Part shown: positions 21,417-32,297 of the stretch, one piece after another
Layout of the letters: each line of letters opens with the position of its first letter
Numbering within the stretch: the stretch's first letter is position 1
Assembly (NCBI GenBank): GCA_033980235.1
Contig: CM067070.1
Location: 6,477,544-6,541,543, forward strand
DNA: 64,000 bases
Direction of reading: 5' to 3'
Source: Diadema setosum
Lineage: Eukaryota > Echinodermata > Echinoidea > Diadematoida > Diadematidae
Notes under the pieces: generated by a model
Told to the model about the DNA's origin: nothing
Seen by the model: the letters and a program-made list of their open reading frames with translations, nothing else
The model's database searches: none
Program-made: the position numbers and the translations under genes

Positions 21417-22837
21417 AGTGGACAATTTCTTCTGCATATTCACAAGGTTTTTCTTCTTTCTGCATCCAGTGTAGATGGTTTTGTAATTGCTTTTCTCATT
21501 TTGATAACAACCCAGTTAATCAATAACAATCAAGGTACATGGCAGATGGGAATACGGTCATATATGGTATTATTCAACCTGCTTAAAAGAACATTAACAC
21601 TTGCTGTTGTTAACTCAGGGCAGAACTTCAATTTTTGTGATTCTCACAATCCATGAAAAAACAAAATGACATGTACACAACCACAAATAAATGAATAATC
21701 TCTGTAATACAAATGTTTGAGATGAAACAAAATAGAAAAAAAAATAGAATATAATCAATTCTGTGAAAGTATCTACTTCAAATTAAAACCAATACCAAAG
21801 AGAGTTTTGCTTGAATTCACTTGATGCAAAATACTTCAAAAATATATTGTATATCTTAAAAAAACGACATAAACTAAATGTTGTGCTAGTTCTTCAATTG
21901 CATGGGAAAGAATGACAACAAGCACAAATTATCAAGACAGGAGATTTATACCTAATATCAAAGTGTACTGGATATCTCTAACATAATGGAATATTTGTCT
22001 AAATCGATCTCTAAACCAAGTAAACTGCTAGAAAGACAGAATGGCTGCTTGAAGACAAGAAAAAAAAAAAGGAAAAAAAATTGTAAAACAAGACTGAACA
22101 GTTGTGAATGTACATGATACTAACCATACACTTGTCACCCGAGTGTACTTGCTACCAGTTTTATTTCAACAACAATGCATGGAAGACCAGTGTGAAGGTC
22201 AAATTCATCTCTCACTGATAATGTCTGAACTCTGTGATTTTGTCATGTAAAATAATATTCACTGTTCTGCTTGTAACTTTTTGGGACAGTCACTGAGAGC
22301 TATGATAACACAAACCTTAAAACTTGAGTTGCCCGAAACGATAGTCCTCCTGATCGGGTAAAGAATGATCGGATCAGTTGCAGACTCTGAAGACTCGCCA
22401 TTCTTGCACAATGTCTCGGCACACTGGATCAATGTCAGTAACTCCGAGTTAGTAACTGGCTGGACTTTGGAAATCATGGATTGCAGATAACAATAAACAT
22501 AAAGATTAAGTTTTTGTTGGTTATTTATAATTCGATAGATGTCAAGTAGTTTCAATTATAATGCACTGTGAAATCCATCATGCCTCTCATATGGTGAAAC
22601 AATATTGGTTAAGTGCCTTGCAACCAACACTAATTTTACCTAATCGTAAACCACAACCATTTACTATGATGACTTAGAATACCACAATGCTGTCCAAAAT
22701 TTGAACGGCTGCTATTAGTACAGTATATTAGTGAGTTTGTATAAACATATTATGCTCTAGCACATGAAGAACTTTCCATGACATAAATTCTACAAAAGAA
22801 GAAAAAATATGCATACAAATTTTACAACCGATAAGAT
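21417..22837. other. Region upstream of the known MRPL40 exons
   Basis: AT-rich. A minus frame at 22259-22555 (98 codons) is open and is followed in frame by a donor-like AAG|GTTTGTG, but its product (MKLLDIYRIINNQQ...) is not presequence-like and its phase does not fit the MRPL40 exon at 20513. No supported exon. Confidence 0.4.
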
Positions 22838-23078
22838 TAAGAGTCATCAAACACATCCCATGGGTTCTGGATCTGGATCTGGATGTGTACACCAACAGTT
22901 ACGCTGCTGGACTGAGTGTTGATAGAAAGATCGGTCTGTATCTGGTCGTCAGGATATGTTCCGTGGAAACCGAGTCTGGCTTCACGGTAACTACACACAG
23001 CTGCTGTCACGTACTGTAGCGACAGCGGCTGCACGTCTACCTTCTTGTAGACGTTGTCATCTTCAGTGGTGGGTGTAC
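22838..23078 (-). other. Unassigned 79-codon minus-strand frame, exon- or retrocopy-like
   Basis: The frame ends in TAA at 22838. Its product looks protein-like (YKKVDVQPLSLQYVTAAV, then YPDDQIQTDLSINTQSSS, VGVHIQIQIQNPW and a DVFDDS end). There is no in-frame Met near its start, and the upstream AG lacks a good pyrimidine tract, so a last exon or an incomplete retrocopy are both possible. The opposite-strand frame at 22956 (MFRGNRVWLHGNYTQLLSRT) looks presequence-like but is judged a shadow. Family unknown. Confidence 0.3.
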
Positions 23079-23577
23079 GTTTTCTTCATGAATATCTTTA
23101 TTTATTGTAGAAAACTAAAATATAAGGAATCCCCATAGTCTATGATATTCATTCAATAATCGGTATGCGATTTAAAAAAAAAATTACGTCAAAAACCCAT
23201 CGAAATCCGTGATTAAAATTACATCTGTAAGCGTCTGTATTCGTGCACTCCTCATCTTCTGCGTGTTATTCGAATGGCATTCACTCTCGTATACTACAAC
23301 GTAGCGAGTCGGAAAAGTTCATTGACCTACGTGTAGTCTGGTGACCTAGTCGGAGCGAAGTGACGCAGCAAAGGTCAGATCATGAGAGCAGCACGCGCGG
23401 AAATGCATGTACATGTACGTAGCAGATGACAAGCTTTACGTAACACACAACAAAACGCACGGGCGTACGTAAAATGTTGCCACGGTGCTTCCGGTTGAGT
23501 GTTCGTGGTGGTTCATTGATTTTGTGAATCATCGCGCAATCTACTCCGAAAAATTCAACAATAAGGTCTAGATACCA

Positions 23578-23668
23578 TGATTGGAGCTGCGAGAGGGATT
23601 ACAGCATCAAGTACCAACAAAACACCAAATTCAACTCCAGCATCAGCAAAATACAATGTAGGCCCTAG
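23578..23668 (+). CDS. Candidate first coding exon of a plus-strand gene
   Basis: An ATG opens 30 codons (MIGAARGITASSTNKTPNST, then PASAKYNVGP) that end in a strong donor, CCTAG|GTGAGT, in phase 2. A small upstream ORF starts at 23474. The exon points away from MRPL40, so 23.3-23.58 kb could be a shared promoter. In vertebrates MRPL40 is head-to-head with HIRA, but this peptide is not the HIRA N-terminus. The next exon is unproven; 38013-38103 has a compatible phase. Confidence 0.35.
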
Positions 23669-25817
23669 GTGAGTGGTAAAAATCATCTTACTGTTAAAAT
23701 CAATCAAAATAAAAGACATTTTATGTGATTTTGCCGTCAAAAGCGACGATCGTTTACAACGTTGGTACAATGTATGTCAGACTGCTGTGCGAAGCACAGC
23801 GGTCTGGTCAGGCTAGCTTCACGGATCCCCTCCTTACTGACCTTTTAGTATTGTATACAATTAACATAAATCTATGTCTATGATAACGTCAATAATAAAA
23901 GACTCCTCCAGACAGTCAGATCTTTCTGTCTAGACTGAGTGAAAAGACCAGTGCAGCTGCAGCGCCAGCGGGCAGTTACTGTAAGTGGCAGTAGATCTAC
24001 TGCCACTGACTGGTACCCCATCGATCCACCACTTTGCTTTGGAGTTTGGTGAGCTCGAGCAAGAAAGTACAATGAATGTAAATTACACTTGTACATGCAC
24101 ACCAGTAGCAATACAATAGTATTGACGGTATATCTAACGTTAGATTTGCAGTCTTCACATGAATGTAGGCTAGATATCTTCAGTTAGACCGGGCGGGCGT
24201 AGACGTCTTCAGGTCTTTTCTGTGAGACTCGAGTGTAAGTCACTGTTATGCAGATACGCTGTAGGTTCCAACTTCTTCTTCTTGCTTGTTCTTCCTCCGG
24301 TATTCGGAGATCAGCGGTTATCCGCGTTGAGCTGTGATATAAGGTTCAGGCGTGCAAGGTGAATTTTGAGAATGTATCGAAGGCAGTGGGTCGTAATATC
24401 AGCAGAGAGAGAGGGAAACAGAGTGCTAGTGGTGAAGATGAAGATGTCATTTGCTGTGAAATCCTGGATGACTTGGTCTGGAGTCATAAATGACTTCCAA
24501 CATGGAACTTTATACGTGGGACACACAGGACGGCGTAGCACCTAGAGCTAGGGCCTATTTCAGTTTCTTCTGCTCGTATTTCGGTTTCTACGCCGAAAAT
24601 TTGACAGTGAATCTGACGTCTGAAACAAAAAATCAGAATGAAGGAATCCGTTTCAAACGAGTAGGCCGTACCTTTTCTTCGACGTAAATTCTCCTCAACC
24701 TGCCTCGAAGACGTCTCTGCAGCGAGGTGCATGTCACGACTGGACGTTGAGGGCGTAATCACATTCTGTGCTTGTACACCATGAACACAATGGGTACTCG
24801 CCGTACTCGCACATCAAGTGATTTATACAATGTAATAACTGAATCGTGTAGGACGTACTAGTTTCGGTTTCAGTTTATTTCCACAAACATTCACACAAAG
24901 TCAGCAATTACAGATGTACAAACTTGTGCATGTACAGAGTATTAAATTTGCATCAGATTATTGTTGCCATTGACTTGTTGAACAAAGTCCCAAAGTGAAA
25001 AAAAAAAAAGAAATGAAGGAAGAGCCCCGGCATGATTACACGAAGTGGAAAGTAGGGGAGGTATAGGTCTACTATTGAAGAAAAGGTAATAGTTGCCATA
25101 TCAGGTTTATTACATGCTGATTCTATAAGTATTACTGAGATAAACATCCTATGATATAATGACTATTCGCGTAATTCGTCACTGGAGGTCCAAGGGACTT
25201 TGCAAGTGATTCAAAGTCTTCCAAAAGCACCAAATTTTATTTTTGTCACACCAAACGTAGCCCAAGACATAGGCCTACATATTCCAGTTTCGATGAGGGT
25301 CAAGAAAGTTTAAATGTCACTTGTAGTGAAAACGAGAAGAAGAAGAAGAAGAAAAAAAAACAACAACAACGCCAGAGTCATTTACAAAGTCAGTTTTAAC
25401 AGTTTTCTGAGTCAAGGAATTGGATTCTGAAAGACTTGCCCTTGTCTGAACTTTTCCTTATAAGATCACCGGAAAGGTCATAATAGGCCTATTAATTATG
25501 ATCATAATACTTTCACATTAAGTTTGTAAAATGACTTCTTCTTCTTCTTCTTCGTATGTACTGTCTAACATCCCTTAGTAGGGGCCAACCGGACAGGAAA
25601 ACGATTTGAAACCATGGTCACTATAATAGGATTCAGCCATGATAACATCGTTGTAAACGGTTGTTCATGGCTGAAAAGGGGCATAATATTTCTGGTTAGA
25701 AAAACAAAAAAAAACAAATAATATATGATATAATAATTAAAACGGTTATGCAATAGATATAGTCCGATGTGTAGAAATACAAATTACGAAAAACATGATT
25801 TTGTGGGATATATAAAG
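23669..25817. other. Gene-free stretch or intron of the candidate plus-strand gene
   Basis: Minus frames at 24311-24541 and 24484-24762 overlap each other in different frames. The words CTTCTTCTTGCTTGTTCTTC and CCGGTATTCGGAGATCAGCG near 24280 look like the tail of a retroelement, but I cannot assign it. A (GAA)n/(CAA)n stretch is at 25340-25370 and (CTT)n at 25533-25552. Confidence 0.4.
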
Positions 25818-26291
25818 TTGGGCTGTGCGCGAGAAAAGGGCCCTTAGCGCCGTTGCGCGCAAACACCAGAAAACGGTGCGGAAGTTTAACTCAAAGCCAT
25901 ACGCGCAAAAAAGATTGACTAGCTAAACTACGCGCACATGCATAGACGCATCAAAAAGTGACAGGATTTGGACAAAACATGCTGTTTTGAATGTCGTAAT
26001 TGAATTGGATTTCAGAAAGAGGTTTGCATATTCAAATACGTCAGAGTTTCTTCTACAATATGGAGGTGGAAACCCATTTTCGGTATTTGGGTCATTCTCA
26101 GATTAAGTGTTTAACTCCATGTGAGTAAAACCGAAAAATCAACCACAAAGTAATACATTCAAAGATGTGTTTTCGGAAACTTCAAAACCGGTCAAAATAC
26201 GAAACAAAAAGTGGAACATTCTAAATGATGGCCATTCATTGAGTAAAAATGAATTGAAATAGAGCATCATATATGATTTTTGATCACCAAT

Positions 26292-26737
26292 CAGATACGT
26301 TACAGCAAATTTACATGTTGTAATGGACTCCTAACTCTGAATTAAATTTATTGTTTTGATCCAATTTCTGTTCAGGAAAAGACATCTGCCCCCCTAAAGA
26401 TACATGTATTGGGTTTTTTCAAGAGGTAAAGATGTTGTCATCCCTTGCTAATTGGTAGAAATTATTTCTGTGTGGTAGGTTGAAATATGCTTTTTGCTGA
26501 AATGAAGTACAACCTTAAGATTCACTTTGTATTTTTAGCAAATTGCGCTTACAAATAAAGTTTCGAATTCCACAAATCATGCAAAGGGAACGATCCGATT
26601 TCGAATTTCAACAGGAAACAAATATGAATTGCTTTCCTGGGGAAATAACTATTTCCCCAGGATTTCTATTGGATCAAAACAATAAATTTAATTCAGAGTT
26701 AGGACAAACATCGAATCACCTTTGGTAACGTATCTGG
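26292..26737. repeat. Inner inverted repeat bounded by the 14-bp motif
   Basis: CCTAACTCTGAATTAAATTT and the following ATTGTTTTGATCCAAT (about 26328-26372) are inverted against 26666-26703. The motif stands outward at both ends (CAGATACGTTAC at 26292, GGTAACGTATCTGG at 26724), so this ~446-bp block looks like an element inside the larger one. Confidence 0.85.
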
Positions 26738-27865
26738 TAAAATATAAGTAATAATTTCAGTTGTGTATGAATTAATATCACCTGTTTAATTATTTACCTC
26801 ATGAATTGATGTAAAAATGAATGATGTAAGCCCAAATTATCCATTTTAAACATTGTACGTAATATTTAAACTATGAAATGTAGTGGAAAAGAGCCATAAA
26901 TGTGAAAGCTGAGTTCTTCATTCACAGAATATTCTCATCTTACGTCTGAATGTATTTATCCATCTGACTATAAATATTCATTAAGTTTTGATGGATAACG
27001 CAAACAAGGTTTAAAAAATATATTTTTGCAGGCACTTAGAAGGAAGTAGGTACAGTCTCTATGAACTCGGTATGCTAAACAGTTGTTTGACCTATGGTAA
27101 CGTATTTGGCTCATCCCTTTTAATGAAAATGAATAAATAATTGTTCAACTTATCAATGGATCTTGAGTAGTTCTTCATATTTTGAAAAACACTAGAATAA
27201 ATATGCAACAGAACACTGAAACTTTTCTCGGAAGCATTTCATAAACTACTTTTTACTCTTTCAAAGTTTGGTAACGTATCTGGCGTACCGTAAATGAATC
27301 TGTCGGTGAAGTTACCGAGCAATTTCTACTGAATATTCTTCATTTGAACATAAATTTAATTTTTTTATGGAAGCGTCATTCTATGCAGAATTGTTTTATG
27401 AACACTTTGTTTTACATAACATTATTTGTCACCGTGGGTGCCCTGAATTATACGTAACGTATCTGCTAAATCTGAAAAGCAAAAAAACCTGATATGCTGA
27501 ATCTTAGCTTCGTCTTGTAAAATAAACGTTCAAAGTTGTTGCATAGAATATGAAAGGGGCTGGGTTTTTATAGAATAGAACTTTGGAGTTTATGAGCACA
27601 CAACGATTTGTTTGTAAAAATATTTACAATTTCTTTTCAGCATTTTGATTATGTGGTAACGCATCTGTCGGAAAACTTGGCATTAAGTTGTAAGACACTG
27701 ACGCACAAAGAAAAATCATAAGGAAGTGTTGCTCTTTTTCACCTCTCTGTCCTTTTGGTGTAAGAATATAATCCTGAGGTCCAACAAAACGAAGCATGTA
27801 ATGTGTAGGGATGAATTTTGACCAGATTTGATCCCCAGAAAGCACAAGACCAATGAGCAAAATTC

Positions 27866-27907
27866 GGTAACGTATCTGGGGTAACGTATCTGTGGTAACG
27901 TATATGG
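27866..27907 (+). repeat. Three head-to-tail copies of the 14-bp motif
   Basis: GGTAACGTATCTGG, GGTAACGTATCTGT and GGTAACGTATATGG are contiguous with an exact 14-bp period. Confidence 0.95.
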
Positions 27908-28700
27908 TCGATCATTATGAGAGCGATATCTACCAAATATTTCTCACTTGTACTAAACTTTAATGTAGATTCGATGCGTCATTCCGAGGAGTAATGTATA
28001 ATATACAATTTGTCTGACATTGCAATATCTGTCGCAGTGGGTGGCGTGAAAAGTATGTAACGTATCTGTCCAAATAAAAGTGTAGAAAACCGATATTTCA
28101 AACATTATACCGTAATCTCAATAAAGAGCTGTTGCACAAAAAAATCTAAGTAGTTGTAGTGTATGAAGTATATCCTCAGGGTTTCATATACACAGGGTCA
28201 TTGCATAGTCTTGTTATTTTCGCAATGCTGTAACACTAAAGAAACTGGTAACGTATCTGGCGGTGAATTTGGCGACAGGTTTCAAAAGGCTATAAAAAAA
28301 GAAGTCAATATAAATTTTGGAACTTTTTGAGTATTGTGTTTAGCACATTATGATATGCTCATCGTCCATGAAAATGATATTTGGAAATTATGTTTGTGGA
28401 CGGAGAGGAGCAATAAAACATAATTCTGAAATAGCCGGCGACACTGCGTTTTGGGGGTCTTAACGAAGTTTAACAGCAAAATTTTATACAAAAAGGCAGA
28501 CAACCGCATTTGATCGTATTTATTTTTAACAAAGTCCTCGTGATAATTATATTATAAACATTTAAATAGTATCTAATAGGTTTCAGGGAACCGCAAACTG
28601 TTATGGAATGTCGGCGACACCAAAATTCCGTATTTGAACGCTTTTACTGAGAATGGGCCATTTAATCCCCTTAGGGCCCTCTTCTCGCGTCACGGCCCAA

Positions 28701-29585
28701 TAGGTGCTATATTTATATTTCCATGCCTAATCAGCTGAAAAAATGGACCATTTCGTCCAATATGCACACGATCAAATAACGAACTAGATATTGTATTGAA
28801 GGGCACACAGCAGACAATTAATGTTATCGTTTCTGTTATAAAAGGTTTAATTTGGAAAAAAAAAGTCCTTAATTGAGATACTTTAAAGGTACAATGCGGT
28901 GGCAATATGAGATAAATAATGATGAAGAAAGCGGAAGTTTGGATCAAAGTAATACTGTTCGAAGTACTCAATTAATTCTTCCTCGTGACATGCTTGACAT
29001 TAGATGATGTCAAACATAAGTACAATAGGATCTCAAAAGACGAATCAATGAAGAATAATTATTTTCTTTATCAATACAGGACATGAACAACTCGATTACA
29101 AATCTTTTTCAACTTCATATCTATGTAATATTATACCACACACATTTCCAGTTATTCATATTTTCTTGCCTTTGCATTGTATATCATCAAATGTTTCCAA
29201 CTCACATGTTATGCCAACGTTGCTTAATGTTAATGGTTATAATTAATTCAAGTTGCACATTTCATGTTTGTTATAATTATTCTATGCTTCATATCACACT
29301 ATAATCACAGTGATCATAAAATATCATGTACACCCTATAAACCCTTTTTTTAAAGAAATAAACCAATCATTGACAATAATTAGATAAATAGGAGGCATTT
29401 TATATAATAAGTATTGACAAAGGAACAAGGAAATAATGTAGAACCTTTTTTTTTTTTTTTTTTGCAGGTTTAACTCGATGGCAAGAAGGAATATAAAATA
29501 TTTGCATAAAACATCAAGTATTTTTTTTTTCACGTCCCCTATTTTTTTTTAGTCATGTTTTAGACAAACTGTCTTCTTCCATAAT
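28701..29585. other. Gene-free stretch
   Basis: AT-rich sequence with poly-T runs near 29445-29463 and 29520. No gene seen. Confidence 0.5.
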
Positions 29586-30650
29586 GATTGTGACCATGCA
29601 TCACATAACCAACAAAATGTCGCAGCTCTGATTTTACTTAAGGACTCAAAATAGGTCATGCAGGGCCTGCGCAACTGCAGGAGAGGGTGGGAGTTACATG
29701 GTTTCACTTTGTGCCCCTCCCCCCTCCCCACACCCGCACTTTTTGTAAGAATTGTTGGGTGAGACATTTGTTTCGCTTTGCAGCTTCTCAGTAGTGTCAC
29801 CTAAAATAGTAAAAACTTTTTTTTTTTACTTTCTTTCTTTTTGCTTGTCAGTCTGGTATATACCAGATTTTTTTTGTTGTTTGTTTGTTTATTCCCGCAA
29901 GTGGCACCGGAAAATAATAACACTCTATTCTAAGGGGTTTTAAAGGGGTCGCACAGTTCTTGGGCCATAGGTTTTCCAACGTTTTTCTTTTTTTTTCGAT
30001 TTTGTTTAGATAAAGAAAAACGTTTTACAAAATACGAAAGAACACATTATTATAGAAGGAATTCGAAGTTTACAGATTTGAAGATATTTTGTTTCGAAAT
30101 GGCTGCGATATAAAAAAATGAAAATGAATGCAAATAAAACGTGAGACCCATCTTTTATTATAGTGATTTTATTTCTAATTTCTTACCAATTTTTATTTAA
30201 TGACCTTTGAATTCCTCTTAGCATTGTATGCTATCTACAACTTTATAAAGGGGTTTCTTAGTATCTTGTAAAAAAAAAATAGAGGTTGAGTCCTCACTTC
30301 AACCAATACAATACCATCACTTTAATCTGCTCATACTATCTTCACTGTTGTTGCTATGGTGTTTTCCTTATTTTTCGTCCCATTCATTGCACAATTAGCA
30401 CAAACGATTATAGCTTGGCAAGACGGTTAAGCGATTGGATAGAACCTCTGTATGTGCTGGATTCTCTTTTTCTATTACACACTTTTCCAGAGTGTGTACT
30501 GCGTTCTTTCCGATATCTATATAGATTTGGAGAGTCCATTGAATTGAGTTGTGCATCATTTAAAGTTTACACTCTGCTCTTTCAGGACGTGCCCTTAATA
30601 GAAAGCCAAAGTTTATTATCTTTCTGTTGGTTTTATGTAGGGTCACGATT
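29586..30650. mobile_element. MITE-A copy 5 (1,057 bp, expanded interior)
   Basis: GTGACCATGCATCACATAAC begins at 29590 and TGTTGGTTTTATGTAGGGTC ends the element at 30646. GATT flanks both sides (29586-29589, 30647-30650). The right 370 bp (30285-30646) aligns with the other copies (GTCCCATTCATTGCACA, TTTGGAGAGTCCATT), while the middle is longer, suggesting insertions into an old copy. Confidence 0.8.
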
Positions 30651-30708
30651 GAAGAATAATTTTTACATGCTTTAACTTTTAAATTAATGAAATTCTTTGG
30701 TCGAGACG

Positions 30709-30739
<31 letters not shown>

Positions 30740-31726
30740 AACTACATGCCCTACATCGACGTAAATATGTGTGCTCGAGTACGTACGTTCATGATTTTTT
30801 CTTTATCATGGCCACTACTAAAACACTAATCAATTCAGTGCTTATTTACGTCGATGTAGGGCAATTTGTCAATCAGTTGCAATGCTTTAACTTGTTCTGC
30901 GTGGCTTTCAAAGCACTTTTAAACAAGAGCCACCGAGTTGTCGAATGGACAAGGTATCCCTGTATCCACAAAAATGTCCATGGCACCTTAATTACAAGAG
31001 TCCCGAATTATTTCTTCTCTCGGTAATTCTTCGACGCAAGCAGCCAATCCACTCCTCTTGCTGCAGTCATACACCCTTGAAAATGTGACAGAATTCTCCC
31101 CTCTCTTAAAGACCTTCATGCATCCATCTCCTTGAAAATAGCTGACAGCTGAAACAAAAAAGAACGATTTAACATCATTAGTTTCGTTTTCTTTCCCTTG
31201 TGTTCTATAAGAAGAGATGTATAGAGCGACCTTCGTTTCAAGCTATGATGGGGAGGGGGGACAAAAGATTTCATAAGGGGCACACTAGTCACGACGTACG
31301 GCGCTTCATGTTTAAGGAAAAAGAAACTATAAGATTGTCACAAATATATCGCCAATACAGTTTTCAAGACATTATTTGGGGATTTTTTTTTTAGCAGCTA
31401 TGTGTGGGCAGAAAAAGGAAATCAGACTGAAAAAAAAAAACAGTGCTTATACATTCTATGGATGCAAGTTTGATTGTCATAAAGTATTAGTCAATTATAA
31501 GGCAAGGCATTGCTTTGCTGTTCCTCGAAATACACGCAATGCCAATTAAAAAAAAATGCATTTTACAACACCAGTATTATTGAATCTCTCTGTTTACTGC
31601 AAGGGTTATATTTCTCAAATTAATATTCCTACCACAATTTGCCTTTATGACCTCTGTTTGAGCTGGGAAGGGGGTAGGCCTAATTTTCTCTTTTAAAATA
31701 GAGGTGACAGAAAACATGATTAAGTC
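30651..31726. repeat. Poly-T run and inverted repeat, otherwise gene-free
   Basis: A poly-T run spans 30710-30737. GCCCTACATCGACGTAAATA at 30748-30767 is perfectly inverted at 30843-30862 around a 75-bp loop. The remainder to 31726 shows no feature. Confidence 0.7.
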
Positions 31727-32097
31727 ACTAATAATATTGTTCAGAAAATGTATATTCCCGGTGGCTGAGCAACAGCCAAAGATAGCTGTTTATAGAGCCA
31801 TGTGTCACTACCAGAGTATGCAGTGAGTATACTATTTCAATTCTAAGACATGCAAAAGCGCCCTCACACGGAAGGGGTCGGGTGTCTCGTTCACCAGCCC
31901 TCCCCCCCCCCACTTCCCCACGCCACTGCTCTCGCATGCATGATCCCCGAATATTAAACAAATCTTGCCCCCCCCCCCCCAGAAAAGAAAAAAAGAAGAA
32001 AAAGACTAAAATGACATACAAACACACAAAACTAAAGAAAGCCAAAAAATTTAGATATAGGCATGACGGTTATAATGCCCTATGAAGCTTAATTCTG
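31727..32097. other. Gene-free stretch after the last EGF-gene exon
   Basis: This would be the 3' UTR side of the minus-strand EGF gene. It has poly-C runs near 31902 and 31971. I did not identify a poly(A) signal with confidence. Confidence 0.4.
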
Positions 32098-32297
32098 TTA
32101 CTTAGTCTTGAATTTCAGCCTAGCATTTTGCTTACTGTATACGTCATCCTGATACAAACAGTCAAAGAGCACGCTGTCACGGCTGGGAGGAGACTGGCAG
32201 AGATATTGGCCATGCCACGACTTCCAAGTTTTCTGCCGACTCCAGCAACACGTGCAGTCCATGAACACCTGGCCATTCACACCACACTTTTCCTTCA
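32098..32297 (-). CDS. Cys-rich final exon of the EGF gene
   Basis: 200 bp, phase-1 entry, TAA at 32098-32100, 65 codons. The acceptor has a good pyrimidine tract (TTCTTCTGTACCTCCTCGAC, then GCAG). Residues include KEKCGVNGQVFMDCTCCWSR, then a Trp-rich stretch, LCQSPPSRD and FDCLYQDDV, with a basic end. The C...NGxVFxDCxC arrangement recalls small Cys-rich extracellular modules such as VWC or TIL, but it is not a clean match to either. Confidence 0.65.

Larger units (their letters stand above)
25818..28700. mobile_element. 2.9-kb terminal-inverted-repeat element with phased GGTAACGTATCTGG motifs
   Basis: The ends TTGGGCTGTGCGCGAGAAAA and CTTCTCGCGTCACGGCCCAA are inverted. The inverted similarity extends inward (GGGCCCTTAG; GGGTCATTCTCAGATTAAG against a GGGCCATTCTCAGTAAAA-type word). 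No transposase frame is visible. The motif GGTAACGTATCTGG or a one- to three-base variant occurs at 26724, 27096, 27270, 27453, 27655, 27866, 27880, 27894, 28056 and 28247, and in reverse at 26292. Spacing is mostly 174-211 bp. The units around 27270, 27453 and 27655 resemble those around 27894, 28056 and 28247, a higher-order repeat of about 600 bp. Confidence 0.75.

Noticed and set aside
23578..23668. HIRA, the usual head-to-head neighbour of vertebrate MRPL40
   Set aside because: The exon peptide does not resemble the HIRA N-terminus and no WD-repeat exon was seen.
24311..24762. Two overlapping minus-strand frames with protein-like stretches
   Set aside because: They are in different frames, lack splice sites and domains, and lie beside retroelement-tail-like words; not enough for a call.
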